Source of the DNA: Agelaius tricolor
Lineage: Eukaryota > Chordata > Aves > Passeriformes > Icteridae
Assembly (NCBI GenBank): GCA_023055355.1
Contig: JALJCS010000016.1
Location: 1-64,000, forward strand
Direction of reading: 5' to 3'
DNA length: 64,000 nucleotides
Below are positions 33,075 to 45,409 of this stretch, piece after piece. The notes below the pieces were generated by a model. It did not search any database, was not told the DNA's origin, and saw only the letters and a program-made list of their open reading frames with translations. Both the position numbers and the translations under genes were made by a program. The first letter of the stretch is position 1; each line of letters starts with the position of its first letter.

Positions 33075-33286
33075 AACACCCTAAAAATTATTTTAAAAGC
33101 TCTGAAAAAGCCCTAAAGGTATCCTAAACATTTCCAGAGAATTCCGAAAAAACTCCTGCAAAAAAACCCCTAAAATATCCTTAAAAATCCCTAAAAAATC
33201 ACCTGAAAGACCCTAAAAAACTGTTTAACTCCTACGTGTAATACTGTGGCCTCCAAACATCATCTCTACCTATTAATCAGGGTAAC
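33075..33286. repeat. Partial third copy of the CCCTAAAA subtelomeric block
   Basis: AAAAGC(T/C)CTGAAAAAGCCCTAAA and the following ~150 bases match 22640-22840 in order, including the bridge CCAAACATCAT..CTACCT. The match ends abruptly at GGGTAACTGCA, where the inverted-repeat element starts. The bridge in the other copy continues (GGGTTGCTGCC...), so the element interrupts this block. Confidence 0.75.
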
Positions 33287-36200
33287 TGCAAGACCCTCAA
33301 ACACCACCACAATCACCAGCTTGAGTTGGTCTGGACAGCACCAAATAAAATAAAATAAAAAGCTCTATAAATAAAAAAAAAATTAAAAAAAAAAAGCTTT
33401 AAAAATGGAAAAAATAAAAAAAAAATTAAATAAAAAATAAAATTAAAAAAAAAAACAAAAAAAGCTTTAAAAATAGAAAAATCAAAAATAAAAAATTAAA
33501 TAAAAAAAAAATGCTTTAAAAGAAAAAAATTAAACTAAAAATTAAATAAAAAATAAAATTAAAAAAATTAATAAATTTAAAAAATTAAATAAAAAATAAA
33601 ATTAAAAAATAAAAAAAGCTTTAAAAATAGAAAAATCAAAAATAAAAATTAAAGATAAAAATAAAATTAAAAATTAAAAAGCTTTAAAAATAGAAAAATT
33701 AAAAATAAAAATGAAATAAAAATAATATTAAAAAAATAAAATAAATGCTTTAAAAATAGAAAAATTAAAACAAAAAAATTAGGATAAAATTAAAAAATAA
33801 AATAAAAAGCTTTAAAAATAAAAAAATCAAAACTAAAAATTAAATAAAAAATAAAATTAAAAAAAGAAATAAAAAATTAAAACTAAAAATTAAAGATAAA
33901 AATAGAATTTAAAAAATAAAAAAATGCTTTAAAAATAAAAAATTTTAAATAAAAATTAAATAAAAAAATTTAAAAATAAAATAAATGCTTTAAAAATAGA
34001 AAAATTAAAACTAAAAATTAAATAAAAAATTAAAAATTAAAAAATAAGAAAAAGAGCTTTAAAAATAGAAAAATCAAAAATAAAAAAATTAATAAAAAAT
34101 AATATTAAAAAAATAAAATAAATGCTTTAAAAAGAGAAAAATCAAAACTAAAAATAAATTAAAAAAATTTAAAAAAGAAATAAAAATATTAAAACTAAAA
34201 ATTTAATTAAAAAATTAAAAAAAGAAATAAAAATATTAAAACTAAAAATTAAAGATAAAAATAAAATTTAAAAAATAAAAAATGCTTTAAAAATAGAAAA
34301 ATTAAAAATAAAAACTAAATAAAAAAAATTTAAAAATAAGAAAAAGAGCTTTAAAAATAGAAAAATCAAAAATAAAAATTAAATAAAAAATAATATTAAA
34401 AAATAAAATAAATGCTTTAAAAAGAGAAAAATCAAAACTACAAATTAAATTAAAAAAATAAAAAAAGAAAGAAAAATGTTAAAACTAAAAATTAAATTAA
34501 AAAAATTTTTAAAAGAAATAAAAATATTAAAAATAAAAATTAAAGATAAAAATAAAATTAAAAAATAAAAAAACTGTAAAAATAAAAAAATTAAAAAAAA
34601 AAATTCAATAAAAATAAAAAATAAAATTAATTTTAAAATAATGAAAAATAAAATAAAATCCGTAAAGTGCTGTAAAGTACCGTTAAAGTTCTATAAAAGG
34701 TAGTGCCGTGAAGCGCGGCTGTCGTAAAAACTGCCGTAAAGCGCGACAGTCGCGCTTTACGGCACCTTTTACGACAGACGCACTTTACGGCAGTTTTACG
34801 ACAGTCGCGCTTTACGACACGTTTTTACGACAGTCGCGCTTTACGGCAGCTTTTACGACAGTCGCGCTTTACGGCACCTTTTACGACAGTCGCGCTTTAC
34901 GGCAGCTTTTACGACAGTCGCGCTTTACGGCACCTTTTACGACAGTCGCGCTTTACGGCAGCTTTTACGACAGTCGCGCTTTACGGCACCTTTTACGACA
35001 GACGCGCTTTACGGCAGTTTTACGACAGTCGCGCTTTACGACACGTTTTTACGACAGTCGCGCTTTACGGCAGCTTTTACGACAGTCGCGCTTTACGGCA
35101 CCTTTCACGACAGTCGCGCTTTACGGCACCTTTTACGACAGTCGCGCTTTACGGCAGTTTTACGACAGTCGCGCTTTACGGCAGTTTTACGACAGTCGCG
35201 CTTTACGACACCTTTTACGACAGTCGCGCTTTACGACACCTTTTGCGACAGTCGCGCTTTACGGCACCTTTTACGACAGTCGCGCTTTACGGCACCTTTT
35301 GCGACAGACGCACTTTACGGCAGTTTTACGACAGTCGCGCTTTACGGCACCTTTTACGACAGTCGCGCTTTACGGCACCTTTTACGACAGTCGCGCTTTA
35401 CGGCAGTTTTACGACAGTCGCGCTTTACGGCACATTTTGCGACAGTCGCGCTTTACGGCACCTTTTGCGACAGTCGCGATTTACGGCAGTTTTACGACAG
35501 TCGCGCTTTACGGCACCTTTTGCGACAGTCGCGCTTTACGGCACCTTTTGCGACAGTCGCGCTTTACGGCACCTTTTGCGACAGTCGCGCTTTACGGCAG
35601 TTTTACGACAGTCGCGCTTTACGACACCTTTTACGACAGTCGCGCTTTACGGCACCTTTTGCGACAGTCGCGTTTTGTGGCACTACCTTGTATGGAAGAT
35701 TTACGGTTTTTATCTTGTTTTTCATTTATTTTTAATTAATTTTATTTTTTTAATTTTATTTTTTATTTAATCTTTATTTTTCTATTTTTCTATTTTTAAA
35801 GCTTTTTATTTTAATTTTCTAATTTTATTTTTGATTTAGTTTTTACTTTTAATTTTTCTTTTTTTAAAGCTTTTTATTTTATTTTTTTAATTTTATTTCT
35901 TATTAAATTTTTAATTTTAATTTTTCTATTTTTAAAGCTTTTTATTTTTTTTTTAATTTTATTTCTTATTTAATTTTTATTTTTAATTTTTCTATTTTTA
36001 AAGTTTTTTATTTTATTTTTTTAATTTTATTTCGTATTTACTTTTTATTTTCAATTTTTCTATTTTTAAAGCATTTTATTTTATTTTATTTATTTTATTT
36101 TTTATTTAGTTTTTATTTTTAATATTTCTTTTTTAAATTTTTTTTATATTATTTTTTTAATTTTATTTTTTATTTAATCTTAATTTTTCTATTTTTCCTA

Positions 36201-36862
36201 TTTTAAAGCTTTTTATTTTGATTTTCTAACTTTATTTTTGATTTAGTTTTTATTTTTAATATTTCTTTTTTAAAGCTTTCTATTAAATTTTTTAAATTTT
36301 ATTTCTTATTTAGGTTTTATTTTTAATTTTTCTATTTTTAAAGCTTTTTTTTTTAATTTTTTTTTTTTAGTTTTTATTTTTATTATTTCTTTTTTAAAGC
36401 TTTTTATTTTATTTTTTAATTTTATTTTTTATTTAATTTCTGGTTTTAATTTTTCTATTTTTAAACTATTTTTTAATTTTATTTTTATTAAATTTTTATT
36501 TTCAAATTTTCTATTTATTTAAGCTTTTTATTTTATTTTTTTATTTTATTTTTTATTTAAGTTTAATTTTTATCTATTTTTAAAGATTTTTTTTTATGTT
36601 TAATTCTTTTATTTTTAAAGTTTTTATTTTATTTTTCTAATTTTTTTACTTCATTTTTATTTTTAATTTTTCTATTTTTAAAGCTTTTAATTTTTTTATT
36701 TCATTTTTACTTGATTTTTTACAAAATTTTCTATTTTTAAAGCTTTTTTTTTTTAATTTTTATTTTTATTTTTTCTACTTTTAAAGCTTTTTATTTTATT
36801 TTATTTGGTGCTGCCCAGACCAACTCAAGCTGGTGATTGTGGTGGTGTTTGAGGGTCTTGCA
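33287..36862. mobile_element. 3.6-kb inverted-repeat element with 78-bp termini
   Basis: The left terminus 33287-33364 (TGCAAGACCCTCAAACACCA onward) and the right terminus 36785-36862 are reverse complements over 78 bp with one mismatch by my alignment. Inside are an A-rich left arm (33365-34680) and a T-rich right arm (35700-36784), reverse complements in type, both with AAAGCTTT words every ~67 bp in the right arm. A CpG-rich core lies between them. No transposase is present. It could be a non-autonomous DNA element, a fold-back element, or an inverted duplication. A clear target-site duplication was not found. Confidence 0.75.
34700..35690 (+). repeat. CpG-rich 27/28-bp minisatellite, about 34 copies, with a palindromic turn
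   Basis: The unit is CGCGCTTTACGGCACC plus TTTTACGACAGT (28 bp; a 27-bp variant has CAGTTTTACG). Orientation flips at 34748: the 16-mer TGCCGTAAAGCGCGAC at 34732-34747 is perfectly mirrored at 34749-34764. Only two or three inverted units lie to the left, about 34 to the right, so expansion occurred on one side. The + strand units contain no stop codon in any frame, hence a 343-codon frame at 34708-35739 cycling through RQSRFTAPFTT, VALYGTFYD and SRALRHLLR. I regard that as a by-product. Confidence 0.9.
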
Positions 36863-37029
36863 TTACGGCACAACCTTTTATGTACCTTTTACGGCACTTT
36901 ACAGTTTTTATTTTGTTTTTCATTTATTTTAAATTAATTTTGTTATTTTAATATTATTTAAATTTTATTTTTAATTTTTATATTTTTAAAGCATTTTTTT
37001 ACATTTTATTTGGTGCTGCCCAAACCTGC
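36863..37029. mobile_element. Second, truncated copy of the inverted-repeat element (right half)
   Basis: TTACGGCACAACC...TTTACGGCACTTTACAG, then TTTTTATTTTGTTTTTCATTTATTTT, an AT-rich arm with TTTTTAAAGC, and TTTGGTGCTGCCCA: the same order as the right half of the 33.3-36.9 kb element (35680-36825), but reduced to ~165 bp. The terminus is interrupted by the LTR at 37030 and resumes at about 37735 (GATTGTGGTGGTGTTTGAGG). Confidence 0.7.
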
Positions 37030-37733
37030 TGTAGTGCATTTTTATACTTTGTAATACGTAGAAGTAATTTTGTTTTGTATCCCCATATTTTTCCCAAATG
37101 GTTTATCCCAAACTGTACCCCCCTCCCTTTACCTGTCTTATCCCTCTCCCCGGATGAGATCATCCCCAAATCCCCACCCTGGCTCTCTGTCAATCACTCA
37201 GCCTCCCATCCCCTCCATCCAGAAGTTTCAGTCCAAGTCGTCAAGTGATGAGCCAGAGGCCAGGGGTCAGCCCCCAAGCCTTGCCCCATACGCTGTCCTA
37301 AATGTCTATCCCCCAGCATCCATCCCTTAGGGTCACTTAATGGTTGGTAGGATGTTATCTACTTTGGGTTTCCACCTCCCTTTAAATGTAACCTTGGCAC
37401 ATCTCCCAGGGCTCTTGGCAGGAGGCCCCCTGAGGTGCAGGAGCTCCTTTGGGACTCCTAATAAAACTTTGGATTAACCCCTGCTAAGAGTCAGCCCTTT
37501 ATCTTCTACCGCTGTCTCTGGTGTCTCTTCTGCTGCAAAGCCGACCAGCCCAGGTGCCCTCAGTACCCTCGGGGCACAGAGAGTGTCTCCCCCCAGCCCA
37601 GGTGCCCTCAGTACCCTCGGGGCACAGTGAGTGTCTCCTCGCTGTTGGCCGTGTCACGGCTGACCCCCCGGTGTCTGCCAACTCGGGACCGGCCGAGTGT
37701 TACGGAGAGGCTCGCACAAACCCACTCGGCCGC
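37030..37733 (+). mobile_element. Solo LTR (bird ERV type) nested in the repeat element
   Basis: Starts TGTAGTGCATTTTTATAC, has a U3-like C-rich body, an AATAAA at 37460-37465, and a GC-rich R/U5-like end. The segment CAGCCCAGGTGCCCTCAGTA occurs twice (near 37549 and 37597). Terminal-repeat sequence on both sides belongs to one interrupted unit, which shows the insertion. Similar to a passerine LTR from memory. The exact 3' end is uncertain. Confidence 0.65.
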
Positions 37734-37829
37734 TGATTGTGGTGGTGTTTGAGGGTCCCCAGGACAAGGGAAGAGACGAGAATCTGGACTCCACCTTTAT
37801 GAAGGCGAAAATATTTTATGATCTCTATT
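37734..37829. mobile_element. Terminal repeat remainder joined to an LTR-like fragment
   Basis: GATTGTGGTGGTGTTTGAGG is the rest of the interrupted terminus. Unlike the first copy it runs on into GTCCCCAGGACAAGGGAAGA, GAATCTGGACTCCA and AAAATATTTTATGATCTC, which resembles the start of a passerine LTR (recalled, not searched). This suggests the 78-bp terminus itself derives from such an LTR start. Confidence 0.4.
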
Positions 37830-39079
37830 TTACTCCCATCTCTCTTCCTGCAGCTCCAGCTCTATGTTTCTCCAGCTTAAAAGCGCAGCATGTTGATCTT
37901 GGCTCTATCTGAGCAACAATTCAGCCCTGGCACGAGCCTCTCAAAATCCCCCCACCAGCAATATTCCAGCCCTGCCGTGATTTTACCTCCCGCCCAACAA
38001 TCCCTTGTCACTGTGCCAGCTCCTGCATAAGTTCATCTCATTGCCCACAGCCCCATTCACAGGTCTAGGACCTTTTCTGTTTTCGTTCAAATCACAGCGC
38101 CACAGTCCACTTCCCAGCCCCACATTGATTTCAGCTCCAACCCAAAAAAGTTCCAACCCAGGCGCAAACAATATTCTACCATCGATGGGGTTTTCAATAA
38201 CAAGAAAGAAGCTCCCTTTCCCATTCCACACATACTGTTCTATTTCTGCTCACAATCCCAACCCCCTACAGCCATGTCACATGCCCACAGTGATTTGGAC
38301 ACAAGAACACTAAAGTCTCCATGCCAGCCCTATGGTTTCTATGCCGTGTTCAGCCCCCATCCCACACCTGCAATGATGACAGCACCAGGCCCAGTGATTT
38401 CAGCTCTTTCAGCTCTTGACCCACAAGCTTTATTTTACTGCCAGCTCTCTTCCTGCAGCTCCAGCTCTGTGTTTCTCCAGCTTCTGAGGGCAGCATCTTG
38501 ATCTTGGCTCCAGCTTGGCCACAATTCAGATCCCACACAAGCCACTCGAAGCCCACTCCACCAGCAATATCCCAGAACAGTAGGGATTTAACCTCCCGCC
38601 CAACAATCCCTTGTCACTGTGCCAGCTCCTGCATAAGTTCATCTCATTGCCCACAGCCCCATTCACAGGTCTAGGACCTTTTCTGTTTTCATTCAAATCA
38701 CAGCCTCACCGTCCACTTCCCAGCCCCACATTGATTTCGGTTCCACCTCTAGAGCTTCCAGCCCAGACGCAAACAATATTCTACCATCGACGGGGTTTTC
38801 AGGCGCAAGGCTGCAGCCCCCTTTCCCGCTCCACATGTTCTGTTCTAGTTTCAGCCACAATCCCCAGCCCCTGCAGCCATGTCACAGGCCTAATGTGATT
38901 TCAACGCAAGAACACTAAAGTCTCCGTGCCTGCCCTAAGGTTCTTATGCCATGTTGAGCCCTCATCCCAGACCCGCAATGATGACAGCACCAGGCCCAGT
39001 GATTTCAGCTCTTTCAGCTCTTGACCCACAAGCTTTATTTCACCGTCTCCGTGCCAGCCCTATGGTTCTTATGCCATGT

Positions 39080-42000
39080 TCAGCCCCCATCCCAGACCCG
39101 CAATGATGACAGCACCAGGCCCAGTGATTTCAGCTCTTTCAGCTCTTGACCCACAAGCTTTATTTTACTGCCAGCTCTTTTCTTGCAGCTCCAGCTCTGT
39201 GTTTCTCCTGCTTCTGAGGGCAGCATCTTGATCTTGGCTCCAGCTTGGCAAAAATTCAGCCCCGGCACAAGCCTCTCAAAATCCCCCCACCAGCAATATT
39301 CCAGCCCTGCCGTGATTTTACCTCCCGCCCAACAATCCCTTGTCACTGTGCCAGCTCCTGCATAAGTTCATCTCATTGCCCACAGCCCCTTTCACAGGTC
39401 TAGGACCTTTTCTGTTTTCATTCAAATCACAGCCTCACAGTCCACTTCCCAGCCCCACATTGATTTCGGTTCCACCTCTAGAGCTTCCAGCCCAGACGCA
39501 AACAATATTCTACCATCGACGGGGTTTTCAGGCGCAAGGCTGCAGCCCCCTTTCCCGCTCCACACGTTCTGTTCTAGTTTCAGTCACAACCCCCAGCCCC
39601 TGCAGCCATGTCACAGGCCTAATGTGATTTCAACGCAAGAACACTAAAGTCTCCGTGCCAGACCTATAGTTCTTATGCTGTGTTAAGCCCTGATTCCCCA
39701 CCTGCAATGAAGACAGCACCAGACCCAGTGATTTCAGCTCTTTCAGCTCTTGACCCACAAGCTTTATTTTACTGTCTCTATGCCAGCCCTGTGGTTCCTA
39801 TGCCGTGTTCAACCCCCATTCCAGACCTGCAATGAAGACAGCACCAGACCCAGTGATTTCAGCTCTTTCAGCTCATGACCCACAAGCTTTATTTCACCGT
39901 CTCTATGCCAGCCCTATGGTTCTTATGCCATGTTCAGCCCCCATCCCACACCTGCAATGATGACAGCACCAGGCCCAGTGATTTCAGCTCCTTCAGCTCT
40001 TGACCCACAAGCTTTATTTTACTGCCAGCTCTCTTCTTGCAGCTCCAGCTCTGTGTTTCTTCAGCTTCTGAGGGCAGCATCTTGATCTTGGCTCCAGCTT
40101 GGCAAAAATTCAGCCCCGGCACAAGCCTCTCAAAATCCCCCCACCAGCAATATTCCAGCCCTGCCGTGATTTTACCTCCCGCCCAACAATCCCTTGTCAC
40201 TGTGCCAGCTCCTGCATAAGTTCATCTCATTGCCCACAGCCCCTTTCACAGGTCTAGGACCTTTTCTGTTTTCATTCAAATCACAGCCTCACAGTCCACT
40301 TCCCAGCCCCACATTGATTTCGGTTCCACCTCTAGAGCTTCCAGCCCAGACGCAAACAATATTCTACCATCGACGGGGTTTTCAGGCGCAAGGCTGCAGC
40401 CCCCTTTCCCGCTCCACACGTTCTGTTCTAGTTTCAGCCACAATCCCCAGCCCCTGCAGCCATGTCACAGGCCTAATGTGATTTCAACGCAAGAACACTA
40501 AAGTCTCCGTGCCAGACCTATAGTTCTTATGCTGTGTTCAGCCCTGATTCCCCACCTGCAATGAAGACAGCACCAGACCCAGTGATTTCAGCTCTTTCAG
40601 CTCATGACCCACAAGCTTTATTTCACCGTCTCCGTGCCAGCCCTATGGTTCTTATGCCATGTTCAGCCCCCATCCCAGACCCGCAATGATGACAGCACCA
40701 GGCCCAGTGATTTCAGCTCTTTCAGCTCTTGACCCACAAGCTTTATTTTACTGCCAGCTCTCTTCTTGCAGCTCCAGCTCTGTGTTTCTCCAGCTTCTGA
40801 GGGCAGCATCTTGATCTTGGCTCCAGCTTGGCAAAAATTCAGCCCCGGCACAAGCCTCTCAAAATCCCCCCACCAGCAATATTCCAGCCCTGCCGTGATT
40901 TTACCTCCCGCCCAACAATCCCTTGTCACTGTGCCAGCTCCTGCATAAGTTCATCTCATTGCCCACAGCCCCTTTCACAGGTCTAGGACCTTTTCTGTTT
41001 TCATTCAAATCACAGCCTCACAGTCCACTTCCCAGCCCCACATTGATTTCGGTCCACCTCTAGAGCTTCCAGCCCAGACGCAAACAATATTCTACCATCG
41101 ACGGGGTTTTCAGGCGCAAGGCTGCAGCCCCCTTTCCCGCTCCACACGTTCTGTTCTAGTTTCAGCCACAATCCCCAGCCCCTGCAGCCATGTCACAGGC
41201 CTAATGTGATTTCAACGCAAGAACACTAAAGTCTCCGTGCCAGACCTATAGTTCTTATGCTGTGTTCAGCCCTGATTCCCCACCTGCAATGAAGACAGCA
41301 CCAGACCCAGTGATTTCAGCTCTTTCAGCTCATGACCCACAAGCTTTATTTCACCGTCTCCGTGCCAGCCCTATGGTTCTTATGCCATGTTCAGCCCCCA
41401 TCCCACACCTGCAATGATGACAGCACCAGGCCCAGTGATTTCAGCTCCTTCAGCTCTTGACCCACAAGCTTTATTTTACTGCCAGCTCTCTTCCTGCAGC
41501 TCCAGCTCTGTGTTTCTCCAGCTTCTGAGGGCAGCATCTTGATCTTGGCTCCAGCTTGGCAAAAATTCAGCCCCGGCACAAGCCTCTCAAAATCCCCCCA
41601 CCAGCAATATTCCAGCCCTGCCGTGATTTTACCTCCCGCCCAACAATCCCTTGTCACCGTGCCAGCTCCTGCATAAGTTCATCTCATTGCCCACAGCCCC
41701 ATTCACAGGTCTAGGACCTTTTCTGTTTTCATTCAAATCACAGCCTCACAGTCCACTTCCCAGCCCCACATTGATTTCGGTTCCACCTCTAGAGCTTCCA
41801 GCCCAGACGCAAACAATATTCTACCATCGACGGGGTTTTCAGGCGCAAGGCTGCAGCCCCCTTTCCCGCTCCACACGTTCTGTTCTAGTTTCAGCCACAA
41901 TCCCCAGCCCCTGCAGCCATGTCACAGGCCTAATGTGATTTCAACGCAAGAACACTAAAGTCTCCGTGCCAGACCTATAGATCTTATGCTGTGTTCAGCC

Positions 42001-45000
42001 CTGATTCCCCACCTGCAATGAAGACAGCACCAGACCCAGTGATTTCAGCTCTTTCAGCTCATGACCCACAAGCTTTATTTTACTGTCTCTATGCCAGCCC
42101 TGTGGTTCCTATGCCGTGTTCAACCCCCATCCCAGACCCGCAATGAAAACAGCACCAGGCCCAGTGATTTCAGCTCTTTCAGCTCATGACCCACAAGCTT
42201 TATTTCACCGTCTCCGTGCCAGCCCTATGGTTCTTATGCCATGTTCAGCCCCAATCCCACACCTGCAATGATGACAGCACCAGGCCCAGTGATTTCAGCT
42301 CCTTCAGCTCTTGACCCACAAGCTTTATTTTACTGCCAGCTCTCTTCTTGCAGCTCCAGCTCTGTGTTTCTCCAGCTTCTGAGGGCAGCATCTTGATCTT
42401 GGCTCCAGCTTGGCAAAAATTCAGCCCCGGCACAAGCCTCTCAAAATCCCCCCACCAGCAATATTCCAGCCCTGCCGTGATTTTACCTCCCGCCCAACAA
42501 TCCCTTGTCACTGTGCCAGCTCCTGCATAAGTTCATCTCATTGCCCACAGCCCCTTTCACAGGTCTAGGACCTTTTCTGTTTTCATTCAAATCACAGCCT
42601 CACAGTCCACTTCCCAGCCCCACATTGATTTCGGTTCCACCTCTAGAACTTCCAGCCCAGACGCAAACAATATTCTACCATCGACGGGGTTTTCAGGCGC
42701 AAGGCTGCAGCCCCCTTTCCCGCTCCACACGTTCTGTTCTAGTTTCAGTCACAACCCCCAGCCCCTGCAGCCATGTCACAGGCCTAATGTGATTTCAACG
42801 CAAGAACACTAAAGTCTCCGTGCCAGACCTATAGTTCTTATGCTGTGTTCAGCCCTGATTCCCCACCTGCAATGAAGACAGCACCAGACCCAGTGATTTC
42901 AGCTCTTTCAGCTCTTGACCCACAAGCTTTATTTTACTGTCTCTATGCCAGCCCTGTGGTTCCTATGCCGTGTTCAACCCCCATTCCAGACCTGCAATGA
43001 AGACAGCACCAGGCCCAGTGATTTCAGCTCTTTCAGCTCATGACCCACAAGCTTTATTTCACCGTCTCTATGCCAGCCCTATGGTTCTTATGCCATGTTC
43101 AGCCCCCATCCCACACCTGCAATGATGACAGCACCAGGCCCAGTGATTTCAGCTCCTTCAGCTCTTGACCCACAAGCTTTATTTTACTGCCAGCTCTCTT
43201 CTTGCAGCTCCAGCTCTGTGTTTCTTCAGCTTCTGAGGGCAGCATCTTGATCTTGGCTCCAGCTTGGCAAAAATTCAGCCCCGGCACAAGCCTCTCAAAA
43301 TCCCCCCACCAGCAATATTCCAGCCCTGCCGTGATTTTACCTCCCGCCCAACAATCCCTTGTCACTGTGCCAGCTCCTGCATAAGTTCATCTCATTGCCC
43401 ACAGCCCCATTCACAGGTCTAGGACCTTTTCTGTTTTCATTCAAATCACAGCCTCACAGTCCACTTCCCAGCCCCACATTGATTTCGGTTCCACCTCTAG
43501 AGCTTCCAGCCCAGACGCAAACAATATTCTACCATCGACGGGGTTTTCAGGCGCAAGGCTGCAGCCCCCTTTCCCGCTCCACACGTTCTGTTCTAGTTTC
43601 AGCCACAATCCCCAGCCCCTGCAGCCATGTCACAGGCCTAATGTGATTTCAACGCAAGAACACTAAAGTCTCCGTGCCAGACCTATAGTTCTTATGCTGT
43701 GTTCAGCCCTGATTCCCCACCTGCAATGAAGACAGCACCAGACCCAGTGATTTCAGCTCTTTCAGCTCATGACCCACAAGCTTTATTTCACCGTCTCCGT
43801 GCCAGCCCTATGGTTCTTATGCCATGTTCAGCCCCCATCCCAGACCCGCAATGATGACAGCACCAGGCCCAGTGATTTCAGCTCTTTCAGCTCTTGACCC
43901 ACAAGCTTTATTTTACTGCCAGCTCTCTTCTTGCAGCTCCAGCTCTGTGTTTCTCCAGCTTCTGAGGGCAGCATCTTGATCTTGGCTCCAGCTTGGCAAA
44001 AATTCAGCCCCGGCACAAGCCTCTCAAAATCCCCCCACCAGCAATATTCCAGCCCTGCCGTGATTTTACCTCCCGCCCAACAATCGCTTGTCACTGTGCC
44101 AGCTCCTGCATAAGTTCATCTCATTGCCCACAGCCCCTTTCACAGGTCTAGGACCTTTTCTGTTTTCATTCAAATCACAGCCTCACAGTCCACTTCCCAG
44201 CCCCACATTGATTTCGGTCCACCTCTAGAGCTTCCAGCCCAGACGCAAACAATATTCTACCATCGACGGGGTTTTCAGGCGCAAGGCTGCAGCCCCCTTT
44301 CCCGCTCCACACGTTCTGTTCTAGTTTCAGCCACAATCCCCAGCCCCTGCAGCCATGTCACAGGCCTAATGTGATTTCAACGCAAGAACACTAAAGTCTC
44401 CGTGCCAGACCTATAGTTCTTATGCTGTGTTCAGCCCTGATTCCCCACCTGCAATGAAGACAGCACCAGACCCAGTGATTTCAGCTCTTTCAGCTCATGA
44501 CCCACAAGCTTTATTTCACCGTCTCCGTGCCAGCCCTATGGTTCTTATGCCATGTTCAGCCCCCATCCCACACCTGCAATGATGACAGCACCAGGCCCAG
44601 TGATTTCAGCTCCTTCAGCTCTTGACCCACAAGCTTTATTTTACTGCCAGCTCTCTTCCTGCAGCTCCAGCTCTGTGTTTCTCCAGCTTCTGAGGGCAGC
44701 ATCTTGATCTTGGCTCCAGCTTGGCAAAAATTCAGCCCCGGCACAAGCCTCTCAAAATCCCCCCACCAGCAATATTCCAGCCCTGCCGTGATTTTACCTC
44801 CCGCCCAACAATCCCTTGTCACCGTGCCAGCTCCTGCATAAGTTCATCTCATTGCCCACAGCCCCATTCACAGGTCTAGGACCTTTTCTGTTTTCATTCA
44901 AATCACAGCCTCACAGTCCACTTCCCAGCCCCACATTGATTTCGGTTCCACCTCTAGAGCTTCCAGCCCAGACGCAAACAATATTCTACCATCGACGGGG

Positions 45001-45409
45001 TTTTCAGGCGCAAGGCTGCAGCCCCCTTTCCCGCTCCACACGTTCTGTTCTAGTTTCAGCCACAATCCCCAGCCCCTGCAGCCATGTCACAGGCCTAATG
45101 TGATTTCAACGCAAGAACACTAAAGTCTCCGTGCCAGACCTATAGATCTTATGCTGTGTTCAGCCCTGATTCCCCACCTGCAATGAAGACAGCACCAGAC
45201 CCAGTGATTTCAGCTCTTTCAGCTCTTGACCCACAAGCTTTATTTTACTGTCTCTATGCCAGCCCTGTGGTTCCTATGCCGTGTTCAACCCCCATCCCAG
45301 ACCCGCAATGAAAACAGCACCAGGCCCAGTGATTTCAGCTCTTTCAGCTCATGACCCACAAGCTTTATTTCACCGTCTCCGTGCCAGCCCTATGGTTCTT
45401 ATGCCATGT
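39080..45409. repeat. 3,165-bp higher-order repeat of four monomers
   Basis: The monomer step series 854, 729, 728, 854 occurs twice in succession (39080, 42245 and 45410 are equivalent points). Private variants are shared at this spacing, for example the variant encoding SSASEG at 40037 and 43202, and the CACCGTGCCAG variant at 41657 and 44822. Confidence 0.8.
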
